From Turbatrix aceti (lineage: Eukaryota; Nematoda; Chromadorea; Rhabditida; Panagrolaimidae), in the NCBI GenBank assembly GCA_963969345.1, contig OZ017769.1:1-64000 (forward strand): a stretch of DNA of 64,000 nt. Reading direction: 5' to 3'. Below, one piece after another: positions 1 through 10,625 of the stretch (its first letter is position 1; each line of letters opens with the position of its first letter). The notes under the pieces were generated by a model. The model worked only from the letters and a program-made list of their open reading frames with translations. It searched no databases and was not told the origin of the DNA. Made by a program: the position numbers and the translations under genes.

Positions 1-168
1 GTCATTCAAATTTTTTGTTCCAAATTGTAAAGGTCTGAAGGCGATGGAGGCGGAGGCAATTGGAGGCGAACAATTTTTTGCCTTCGCCTTCGCCTTCATC
101 GCCTCCGGAGGCGAAGGCGATCTGAAGGCGCCTCCGGGGGCGATGAAGGCGAAGGCGATGTTACACTG
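1..168. mobile_element. Right end of a hAT-like element, cut by the window start
   Basis: This stretch is dense in GGCGAAGGCGATG and its complement. It ends in GATGTTACACTG, so its end read inward is CAGTGTAACATCGCC, which fits the CA...TG ends of the other hAT-like elements in this window. The 8 bases after it, CTTGACAG (169-176), would be one copy of the target duplication. The other copy would lie outside the window, so the assignment is inferred from style only. Confidence 0.45.
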
Positions 169-489
169 CTTGACAGAAACATGTTTTTAAATTTAAATTG
201 GCAAAGTGTGTCGACATTCAATGGACATTCATTCAATCGAACGTTTTTCTTTCACCAACGCGACAACCAACAAGTGTCGTTTTTCTTCCATTGTATTTGC
301 CGACCCGATTTCTTACTGTTTTTATATGAATAATAATATATCGTTTCCGCATTACGTCTACAATAGTTCATTTCCTAAGCTCGGTTACCTGTTTTTAGGC
401 GAATGCAAACGGGAGCGGATCCTGAATAACTAGAAGCTTTTCCGCTTCCAACTCGATCAACGCCGTGCGACAGGTTGCTGGATTTTAAG

Positions 490-3400
490 ATGGCAGACGA
501 AATCGATAAGGCTATACAACAACGAATTCCGTGGACCAAGTTATCTGAACACCAACGAGTTGTTCTCGGTTCGCATCGAGAGTATGACAAACGGGTTGTC
601 GAGTACAGCGTCAGGCACCAGCTACGACACAGAGGAAATCTTGGTAAGGGGGTTCAAATTTTTTTTTTCTATTTTTTTTCTTTATCCGCATTTTTTTCAG
701 TCAGACTTCTACGGAAGTCCGAAGAAGAGTACTACGAGCAGCTCGTACATTATTCTCGCCAACGACTGATGTTGTTTCCCTATCACCTGTCTATCGAAGT
801 TGTTCGCGGGCTTCGAATAACACCGTTCAATTACTACGTAGATATGGTTTCCGTAAGTTTTATGTTTTCTTTTTTTTCAAATTTCACTTTTTTTTAGGAT
901 TTGCTCGAAGCGGAGAAGTCCTACGATTCACTTCCCAACTTTACAGCTGCTGATGTCGTCCGACTACTTGGAATTGGTCGTAACCAGTACATTGATTTGA
1001 TGCATCAGCCCCGAGCTTCCAAATCAATCTTTAGACGTAGTCGTAATTTTAAGGAACTACTTCCGTCACATCCGGTAAACTTTCACATAGAACCGTGGTT
1101 TATGCTCTCAGATGGGTGCATTATTGAAAGTGACATGAAAGTAAGTCGAAAACGCAGTAAAAAAAGAGATGATTGTCTAGTCGGGATTCTTTACAAATAT
1201 TTATAAATAACATAAAATGTTGCATAGTGTGCAATCTGTAAATTTTTACGATATTATGAACGTTTCACGTCAAATGTAGTTTTGGCTTTCTTGACTATTT
1301 ATTCTGTTTCAGGCATTAACGCCACCTGAAAAGGAGCTAATTGATCGCCTTTTGGACGCTGGACCTTTGCTCTGCGGATTGCATGATAAAAGTCTTATCC
1401 GATCCCTCTTCAACAAGGGCCTTATTTTTATCGACGTTCCGGTGACGTCCCAAGACTACGTTTACGTTCCCACTCTAGACGGCTTTGTCATGAATCGTGA
1501 TTCGCACGCGGAGACTCTTCTTTACAAGATTTTTGTCACTCTGGATGGCCAAATGACTTCGAAGGACATCGCTGAAGTACTTCAGACTGACGAGGAAATG
1601 GTCGCAAATGGTATTTCACTCTTCTGTCGTTTGGGATTTGCCAAAAAGCGTCAGACTGGCGTTGAGGCCATGCAGCTTCATTCGTCGTGGAACATCCAAT
1701 CTCCAGATCTCACGGCTGCCCTGTCGTCTGACAACGGGGCAAGATCTGCTTCAATTTCGGTTGATCTGAGCACAGCACTGGGATTGTTGTCGTCTGCGCA
1801 TGAAGAGGATGAGGATTTAGCTGCGGCTCTGGAATCGTCGATGATTACATCAATCAGTGATGGGATGATTTCTGACAATGCTGGTGGGTTGTGAAAATTG
1901 ATGGTTGTACAAAATCTTTCAAAGTTTAATATGAAGCATTTTTTTTGTATTTTTTAGGCCCTAGCTCTGCTCTGCCAACCCCCACCCCTGGCGCAAGTGA
2001 TGTTTCGATCAAACGGGTAATGTTCTTGTTTGATTCATCGCTAACGGCATTTCTTATGATGGGAAACCTCTCGACGTCTCTTAAAAACCACGCTGTTACC
2101 CTTTTCGAAGTAGGCAAGCTGGCCGATGAAGCTTTGGACAATTTTGTCGACGAACTCGCGAATGTCAAGTTCTTTGCCGAAGGTGAGGCTCAGCGGTACT
2201 CGGAACACGCCAGAACCCTGTTGAATACGATACAAATGCTTCGGAGTTCAACGACAAATGCTGGGGGCAAGAACGTCGAGATGGATCTTGTTCGTGGCGA
2301 AAGTTTGTTGAATCTTGATCGAAGTGCGCGCCAGAGAATGGTCTCAAAATCATACAGAACGGTTGTTTGCATGTCGCCTCTGGCCCCTGACGCTTGTTCG
2401 CTTCCACCAATGGCGAATTTGTCGTTCTACGGCAGTCCGTGTGTGGAGGTGGCTTCTCCATGGTTCAGGTGAGTTTTGTGTGGACTGAACAGCGAATGGA
2501 CGGGTTTTTTTCAAGGTTGTTTGTCTATGACACGATTCATAACGGACTTCCAAGCGTCTACATCCCGATGGGGACCCGGGTTCGCCAGCTGCCATCTCTG
2601 TTATGGTCTTCTCCACGCTTGCTGCTTACTACAGGTGTTCACGAGCCAATTGTCTTGTCGACTTCCAACGCGCTTGTTACCCTTAATGAAAGCCTCTTAA
2701 ATGCGGCCGTGCTAGTACAGGGATATCCTGATTGCCTTGATGACAGCGACCTTGTTTGCGTCCCTTTTCCACTTTCTTCCAACATTAACGTGGAGGGAGA
2801 ACTGATAGATACAACTGAGCGGCATCTAGCGAAGCATCCTGCAGTTGTCAAGCTTGCTGAAAAACTCACCATTAACGCGCTATGTGGATTTGTTGTCTTG
2901 GCTCGCTACCAACCAATTGAGTACAGAAGTAGGCCGTTTTATGGACAGCCGAAGACAAGAGATCCTCGGGCGAAAGATGATCAGGTTACGAAGGACAGCA
3001 GCAATGCAGACAACTTGCTGTCACCACCGCCTCTTGCTTCAAGGCCCGAGTCTAGGAGATCCATCAAGACTCCAGATAGTTTGTACGGTGGCACAACGAC
3101 GACAGCTGCATGGACAAACAGTGTCACACGTGATCCAAGGAAATGCCTGTCGTCTAAAGTCAACTTGGAGGAAGGGGAATCCTTTGATGATTTCCGGGTT
3201 CTTGACGTCTGTTTTGGTGTGTTTTCATTTTTTAGGGGACAAAGTATAAATACCCTTGTTTTTTTGTTTATATTATTTTAGATTTCTTCTTTTGGTAGGT
3301 TTTTGCTATATTTTTTGCTTTCCGGAATTCAAACTGAAGGATGGTTTACCTGATAACATGTACACATTTATAGGATTATTTATGTCAACGGGCCACATTG

Positions 3401-4563
3401 CGTTTTTTGTCCTTGCTTACGTATTTTTTTTCAGGTGTCCCGCTTTTCTCTGAGAAACTCAACGAAGCGGTCTGCGAAAAAATAGTAAAAAATGATCTTT
3501 TGAGTATTGCAAAGTGAGTTTTGTTTCTTTAGGAATGACGTTTGTTTTTGCAATATTGTCGCTTCTTTTGATCGATGATTGATGCAACATAGAAGGGTGG
3601 AATTTTAGTGTTTTATATCCACATTAACAATAGTATGTTATATTTTGCAATGTGGATAACACCGGTGAAAGAATACAACGCTTTTTTATGTACTTTTATT
3701 GAGTATATTTGTTCCCCAGAGTGCTACACGCTGCACTGTCAAAAAATACTTTTATCACAAAAAAATAATCGTTTATAAAAACGTCAACTTATATATATGT
3801 TTATTTTGCAGGTCCGAAAATGCAAAGTTTGCCGTCCACCACATAATCGAATCTACACAGGCATTTGTCGCTAAGATGCGAACATTTAACAATTCGGTGA
3901 GTGCTTTTTTTCATGAATCATTTGAATAAAAAAAAGTCCTTTTTTTGTTTTTGCTGACAAGCTGAAGCTCTGTTTTTTTTTCTAAAAACGTTCTTTTATT
4001 TGTTTTTTTTTGCGTAAGGCAGTCGTGAAATAGTCGAATACTCGCAACCAGCAATATTGTAATACTACTATAGTTTTTTTGTTCTTCGAAAAGTAAAAAA
4101 TAACACAAATGGGAGCTTGTTATCAGCAAAACGGATTATCCGGATCAAAACAAAGATATATTGTGTTTTTTTTCAATTTTTTTGTTCATTGATTTTACGA
4201 CGTTTATTTATGCATTATTTTCCAAAAAAAAGTGAAAGAAAGCAAAAAATATGTTTGTTCGATTTTCTGTTTTTTACGTATGAACAACTAGCATTTTCAT
4301 ATGCTTTTTTTAACGCGGACGTAAAAAAAGGGGGAGTTTTTTTGTTTGTGGCACTAAGTTTCTTACTCTGGAATTTTTGAATGAATAACATACTACTGCT
4401 TGTTCATATGTTATACAAGTTGTTTGTCTTGCAGTGTACACTCGAAACTGACGTCAACACTATACCGCTTCCCACGGATCCGGTCATCTTTGATCCTTCG
4501 GCCTTCGCGTCGACAAAGACACAAGTTATGCAAGGCTTCTTTGCAACGAGAGGCTTTGACTGA
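490..4563 (+). CDS. FAM91A1: FAM91A1 homologue (vesicle tethering at the trans-Golgi)
   Basis: Nine exons: 490-643, 701-852, 898-1140, 1313-1883, 1958-2468, 2516-3216, 3435-3513, 3812-3896, 4435-4563. They total 2625 nt and give 874 aa, close to the 838 aa of the human protein. Family-diagnostic stretches are SYDSLPNFTAAD and LLGIGRNQYIDLM (exon 3), LFNKGLIFIDVPV and GFVMNRDSHAETLLYKIF (exon 4), and VMFLFDSSLTAFLMMGNLS and AVTLFEVGKL (exon 5). In the family, FAM91A1 is a cytosolic partner of TBC1D23 and WDR11 in endosome-to-Golgi vesicle capture. The ATG at 490 is preceded directly by TTTTAAG, a possible trans-splice acceptor. Introns 1, 2 and 5 are 45-57 bp; those near the 3' end reach 538 bp. 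The region around residues 650-750 is divergent and low in conservation. The identification is firm. Confidence 0.95.
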
Positions 4564-7318
4564 CTGGATTGTCTAAAACAAGGACAATTTTCAATGGGTC
4601 AAGGAGTCTAGTCAAATGCCTGGTTGCTGCCAGTCATTGCCATCAAGTCCAGTCGTCGTTAATTATATCCAATCAGTCCATGTTTCTAGTCACGTCTTTG
4701 TTTTTATTTATGTCAGAATTCAACTTGATTCATCGTTGCACATTTTTGTATTATTCCCTGTTCAAAGTGCTTTATCAAGAGGGTTTTTTTCACTATATGC
4801 TAACTATAATATTTCATGTTTTTGTTTCCTGGTTTGTTGCTGATATTTATTTACTCGATCAAAAATAATTTTAATTTTTAAAATACATCGCACAATAGTT
4901 GTGTGTACTGACATGAATGGGAGAACTAACTGTTGACTGAATCAGTTGTTATACCTGGAGAACAAACGGTGAATTTTCTATAGAATTATCATTTTGTAGA
5001 AAAAAATTTTGAAATGGTTTTTATATTGATCGTCTCTAAAAAATTGATATTTTTTGCATTACGTTTGAGTTCTTGCAAATTTTCAGTGTTTCTTCCGAAC
5101 ATTTTTTTTTCAAAATCACTTGCATTTTTTCTTGACATTATTCTTTCCACCGTCTTTCCTCCTTCCTTTGTAAGTTTGTTTTAAATTTTTTATGGTTTTC
5201 AAAGCATGATTTGTTCTACCTGCCCTGCAGGGTTGGTAGAGCATCCATTTTTTGTTTCCGAACGGACGTCAACATCTGTATAATTATGTTCAAGAACTCG
5301 AATGAAAGCGAACATTTTTGACCACGATCGCCTGGTTCAAACTTTTATGAGCGTCTTCTTATTTCAATAAAAATTTGTTATTTTTTTTGTTCAGTAATTT
5401 AGTTGAATGATTATTGACTGACACCGTTTTGAAAATATGTGTTTAGCATTTTTTGCGGACTTTTTTTTAACGTAAGCAGGCGGCAAGGTGGTAACGCTTA
5501 ATTTATGCACGAATTGAATTCATGAACTTGTTTAGTTCAAAAGTTAATTTTATTTAATAATAGTTGTAACAATGTTGAGTTTAGTTTTTTTGTTTGGTCT
5601 AGAATACATATATTTTGTGTACGTTCAAATGTCGCCAATGATTATCTCACTTTGTTAAATGTTTGATCACAATCAAAAGCGCATCGGTGAAGAATTTCAT
5701 TGTCCTTGTTTTTTTAGCGAATTTTTTAATTTGGTCAATCACATGATTTTAGTCCTGTTTCGCAGTCGCGGCAGCTGCCGCACGCTATATTTATTTTTAC
5801 TGCCTTAGGATTATCAACAATGAAAAAAGAAACAAATTGATAGAAAACAATCGCTGTATGAAGAATTTTACTTTGTTTTCCTGAAACATGATTGTTGATT
5901 TACTTTTTTTTCAAGTTTGCTAAGTGGTTCTGCAAATTTCCGAATTTTTGAAGTTATTAGAGCTTTTTTGTGCCTGCTTTTTTTTTGTTGTCAAAAATAA
6001 GACTGATGTTGTTACGAACACGTGCAACAAGTTTTTTGTACACCCTGTGAATGAGTACTAAGTACAGTGGGATTTTTTTCATGCATAACACCCAGGTAGG
6101 CCCTCGCGTAGGACAGTGGGGGTTTAACGTGCGGTTAATTGCACTGCTTGCTCGAGAACCATCACTACCACTTAAAAAAGCACACATGCAGGCACGGACA
6201 CGCTTTCGTTAACTGACTGAGATAAATTGTCGTAAATTCTGCATTTAGTTTGTTTTTATACTAGAGAATCGATAGATGACGCGCTTCTTTTTGGGTTATG
6301 GCTTTATATTAACTTTTTGAGCTGTTACTTTTGTGTTGCTAACTGTGTCAGTTTTCTTTACGTTCTTAGGAGGACGGGGACTTTGCGGCAGAAACAAAGT
6401 AGTTAGGTCAGATTGGTTATTTGGGCGTCACAAATATAATTATTAGGATCTTTTGAGTGATTTACGATCGTTTTTTGTGTAACGTAATGAATTGTTCTTA
6501 CGCTACACGAAATAAAATAAAATTATTTTTCGTATACTGATATTTTTTCTTAAAGTATGCAACTGTAATCTTTTGTACCCAATCTTTGTATGCATTTGTA
6601 TTTTTCTTGTTAGCGGGAGAGAGATGCTGTAATGAGCTATATTTTACTTATTTTTCTCCTTTCCTTATTTGACGTTTTTTTTCTAAAAATATATTTTTTC
6701 TTTGGTTTTTATGATGTATGACTTGTATTTGTTGTATTTATGTCTGTTTACCGTGTAGTTGTTCATCTTTGGAGGATGAAATATAACGGGGGAGATGTTT
6801 ACGAATAGGAGGACTTCACGGGTAGTAGAACGGGGAATTTCACGGGGAGGAAATTTTTGCAAAGTTGTATACAACTTTGATTTTAACGGGGAATATTAAA
6901 ATCAAAGTTGAATAAAATATGCAATGTGCAGGGGTTTTTAGCAGTGAAACTTGGCCATTTACATCAAAGGCTTTGTTTCATTGCTATTTTTCGCTATTTA
7001 GTTGTGTCTTTTCGTTAATTTTTCTTATTTTTTTTCCAAAACGGCGTTAATGAGAACTTTTACGGTGACAGCGTCTTCACCGAGAGTGGAACGAGGAAGA
7101 AATCTTTGCGAGCGGCGGAATACGGGGAGCTCCCCACGGGGACGGGGGGAGACGGAAAACCTAAACAGGACTACGTTCGTAATTGCCCTTTCCCTGTTCT
7201 CCTATGCTCACGAATCGCGATGTCAGTACTGGCTGAACCAAATCTACGATTTGCGCACCGTTGCATTATTTTAGACGTGTCAAAACAACCAATCGTCTCC
7301 CATGACAAGACTGGTGGC
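4564..7318. other. AT-rich intergenic stretch without a supported gene
   Basis: No open frame longer than about 90 codons and no conserved protein motif was found on either strand. The stretch holds T-runs, a perfect 20-bp palindrome at 6860-6879, and an overlapping inverted repeat (6872-6886 with 6896-6910). From about 6770 to 7150 it becomes G-rich with ACGGGG motifs, probably an old repeat. A pyrimidine-AG (TATTTTAG, ending 7273) just upstream of the SLC35F5-like start may be a splice acceptor for a 5' UTR. Confidence 0.6.
6860..6910. repeat. Palindrome plus overlapping inverted repeat
   Basis: CAAAGTTGTATACAACTTTG (6860-6879) is a perfect palindrome. Its right half extends as CAACTTTGATTTTAA (6872-6886), which pairs with TTAAAATCAAAGTTG (6896-6910). 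The two alternative hairpins share one arm. It is probably a remnant of a small inverted-repeat element. Confidence 0.7.
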
Positions 7319-10318
7319 ATGGGAGACGATGATAGCCCTTCACCCTTCCTCGGCTCTCCGCTGTCTACGGCATCAGACGACGGAGGTCTCCATCACCAAC
7401 AGCCGCATCAAGAGTACTCACCTTCGCCATCAAAAAAGAGACGCATGCGTGGCGCTGGTCGCTGCGTCTTAGGAATGTGAGTCGTTTTGATGCGGTGCAA
7501 GGGTGTCAATCGAGCCGGGCCTGATGGTGAGTCGGCCCGGCCCGGCGGCCCGGTTTTAAAAAAAAAGAAAATTTTATAACAAAATTTATTCAGTCAAAAA
7601 TGAACCAAAAACTTGCTCATTTTGAGTAATCCTCCCCCATTATGAATAACAACGTGTATTTTTACCTTTTCAACTCATATTTTTCGACAAATTGAAAAAA
7701 TTTTAGTAAATTTTGCTTCAATTTTACCCTTTGGTAAAAAGGCGGGCCGGGCCGACAAAAATTCGGCCCGTTGACACCTTTGATGCGGTGGAGAGATCTG
7801 AATGATATGTGGGGTTTTAGATTTTTACTGCTAATTGTCAATCTAGTATGGGTATCGTCTGCTGAAGTTACTAGGGTAAGTTGACTGAGTTCAATACTTT
7901 TTTGCATTCGTAAAAATTGAAAAATACATATCGCCAAAAAAAAATACTTTGTTACGCTATTATAACCAGTGTTGTCGGGTACCCGGCCCCAGGGTGGCGA
8001 AGAGGGGATTCCCATGGGAAATATCCCGGGAATTATCCCGGGATTCCCATCTATCACGGGATAATTCCCCACGGAATTTTGAAAATGCGCGATCCCGCTT
8101 AAAATATCACCGTTATTTTACGCAGGAGCGTGCTTTTTTCTTTCAAATTAGGTAAATTATTTTATTTTCATTGTTAATTTTATTACATTAATAAAATAAG
8201 TGTGTTTTCGGATATCTTTTTTGTATGAACATGTACTTTTTTAAATGTACCAAAAAATACCCCCGGGGACTCCCATGGGACTCCCATGGGAATCCCATGG
8301 GATAATTCCCCTATTTCTAATTCCCATGGGAGTTTCGCCACCCTGCCCGGCCCCAAACCCGACCCGAAATTTCGGGTCCGTGCCGGGTACCTGAATCTTC
8401 GGGTTTGGGTACTCGAAAAAAAACAAATGGTCTTAAAAATGTCAATTTTCTTACAAAAAATCTTGAAATATTTTACATTTTTATTCTAAAAACAGCAATA
8501 TGCCGATTTGAAACGCTTATATGCGAAAATTTAGAATATGTGGAAAAATTTATTTTTTTTTGAGCACAAAAAATACAAACTCTGTCAAAAAATTTCGGGT
8601 TCGGGTCGGGTCGGGTTTTTGGATCGGGTTTCCGACAACACTGATTATTACCTTTGACGTCGAACGCAGTGCTGGATTTTTGGTTTATTTTTTTGAGCAG
8701 CTTATTATTCACGAATTTTTATGAATGGCAAGTTCTTTTTCAGTATCTCTTCATTGATTTGAAATTCAAACGACCATTTTTTACGACCTACGTCAAGTCA
8801 TGCATGTTTACTGTCTTTCTTCTCAGACAATGTTGCGCGTCTGCACAGTCTCCTGACAAAGGCAGTGACAAGGATTCAACGTGTGATACCCACACCGACG
8901 AAAGCGCTGATGACTTTGAGGTCGAAAGCTTGGTATGTATTTTTTCTGCAAACGGGGGATAATATTGGTTTTTTGCAGACCGCGGCCGAGTATGAGCCTG
9001 TTGTCCTCCCATCGGACTCCGATACCGATCGTGATAAGTCTCCGATTGACACGATCATTGACGAGGACGAAGTGAATGAGCTGGATGGCTTTGGCCCGTA
9101 TACCGAAAAAGACCACTTTGGCGGCGTCTCCCAATCAACCCAGACACTCAGCGAGAAAATCAAAGCCCGAACCCGACGAGTCAAGTTTGCCGTGTTTCGC
9201 GAGGTTCGACGATTTCCTTCCTCGATAGCATTTGAAGCGCGACTTGCAAGGCTATCGTATCGGAGGTCATCGGCTGCATGTGATGAGTGCCAACCACTTT
9301 TTCGGTACATGTTTATGTTTGCCCCGCTGGTGAGTTTTTTACGCCTGAAAGAAAGCACTCGCGTCAATAGATATTGTTTAGTGGTTTTTATCATCAACGA
9401 CGTATCAAGCTGCCCTTTGCTTTGACGACGTATCGTTTGTCACCATGATATCAAGCTCTTCATCACTTTGGGTCTTGATTCTCAGTGGTCTCAACCCGCA
9501 ACGAGCTTCTGATCGCTTTTCTTTTCTCAAGTTATTTTTCGTCGTCCTCAATCTCTTAGGCGTGGCTGTGGTCAGTGAGATGTCAGGCTCAGGCCTTGGA
9601 CTGGTACTCTCGCTTTTATCTGCATTTTCATACGCTGCATTTCTTCAATGCTTTTCGTCGTTTTCTGGACACCATAAGGTCGATAGATGGCTTCTTTTTG
9701 GTGAGTGACGCGTTTTTATTGATCTGGGGATAGACAATAACGATTTCAGGCAGTGTTGGCGTGTTCTCTGTTTTCGCGTGCACTCCACTGATTTTGCTGG
9801 CTCACTTTTCACGCCTCGAGCCCCAACTTCCCCCTCCGACAAGGGATGAGTGGATTCTGGTGATCCTCAATGCAATTGTCGGTTCTATTTTTGCTGACTA
9901 CCTCTGGATTTGGGCAACTGAGCTGACTTCGTCTCTGTTGTCCAGTCTTTCGCTGACGCTCTCAATCCCGCTTTCCTTCATTGCTGACAGCCTTTTTCGC
10001 GCAACACCTCCTACGTCTGCTCAAATTTTTTCCAGCATTCCTATCATGGCGTCTTTCGTCGGCGCAGCATTGCTACAAAATGCGAGAAAGCAGTCGCGCA
10101 AAAAACCCCACGTTGCCGGTGATTTAGCTTCAAATGGACTGGAAGCCGGCAATGCGCTGTTGCCCGGCGGTGCAAAGAGAGCTGGCGGAGGACTTATACT
10201 TCAGAGCAAGCTCAAGGTTATGGGCTCGCGAAAGACAGTTACCAGAAGCGAACTTGGTGGCAGCGAGGAACGGCGTAATCTGATATCGGCAAATGACGAA
10301 ACCGAAGATATTCTGTAA
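7319..10318 (+). CDS. SLC35F5: SLC35F5-like drug/metabolite-type transporter
   Basis: Six exons: 7319-7476, 7821-7875, 8744-8932, 8979-9329, 9382-9700, 9750-10318. They total 1641 nt, giving 546 aa (human SLC35F5 is 523 aa). The first membrane segment is split by intron 1 (LGI then FLLLIVNLVWVSSAEVTR). Conserved pieces are KRPFFTTYVKSCMF, RFPSSIAFEARLARLSYR, WFLSSTTYQAAL and SSLSLTLSIPLSFIADSLF. The family consists of multi-pass membrane proteins with EamA-type repeats; the substrate is not known. An acidic cytosolic loop lies at about residues 115-165. Intron 1 carries a 285-bp hAT-like element and intron 2 a nested pair, so introns have grown by transposition. The frame stays open upstream with further Met codons at 7220 and 7106; 7319 was chosen because upstream sequence looks like repeat and is not family-like. 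The start is therefore uncertain, the family is firm. Confidence 0.88.
7498..7782. mobile_element. hAT-like MITE with perfect 8-bp target duplication
   Basis: The ends are CAAGGGTGTCAA and TTGACACCTTTG (one mismatch as inverted repeats). ATGCGGTG occurs directly on both sides (7490-7497 and 7783-7790). Subterminal sequence is rich in GGCCCGGCC. It sits inside intron 1 of the SLC35F5-like gene and has no open frame, so it is non-autonomous. A related, interrupted copy lies at 25808-26533. Confidence 0.85.
7967..8643. mobile_element. hAT-like element, host of a nested insertion
   Basis: The ends are CAGTGTTGTCGGG and CCGACAACACTG. The flanks are ATTATAAC (7959-7966) and ATTATTAC (8644-8651), an 8-bp duplication with one mismatch. 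The inner sequence has GGGTCGGG and its complement near both ends. It lies in intron 2 of the SLC35F5-like gene. A second element is inserted at 7990-8345. Confidence 0.8.
7990..8345. mobile_element. hAT-like MITE nested in the 7967-8643 element
   Basis: The ends are CAGGGTGGCGAA and its near complement TTTCGCCACCCTG. CCCGGCCC flanks it exactly on both sides (7982-7989 and 8346-8353). Subterminal repeats of TCCCATGGGA and ATCCCGGGA are abundant. A diverged, truncated relative starts at 59111. Confidence 0.88.
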
Positions 10319-10625
10319 ATTTTTGTTTCGACAATGAAGACGGGTAGCGTTGGTTGACAGTCACGTCGTCGTTTGATACCGCGTCTCAAACCGGCACGAC
10401 ACATACGCATCACCATAACACACATAATTTACTGGTTTTGATAAATGAGTCAAAACTGATTAACCTATTCCCATGAATTAGACTGTTTTTGTATGCCAAT
10501 CTGAAATCTGTGTTCTTATATAGTTTGTCGTACAAATGAAGATTGGTCACATCATACAATCTTTTTTTGCAGCTATTATGGGTTTTTATCTACTGAAGAA
10601 TGAATTGCTATTTGGCATTCTAGAG

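Noticed and set aside
206..433. 75-codon frame upstream of FAM91A1
   Set aside because: No homology, and it ends before the gene in a region that looks like 5' flank.
5221..5350. tRNA-like words (GGTTGGTAGAGC and GCCTGGTTCAAAC)
   Set aside because: The two box-like motifs are over 100 bp apart and no acceptor or anticodon stem can be folded.
8865..9425. Long frames on both strands over SLC35F5 exon 4
   Set aside because: Only the plus frame continues the family alignment; the minus-strand frame is its shadow.
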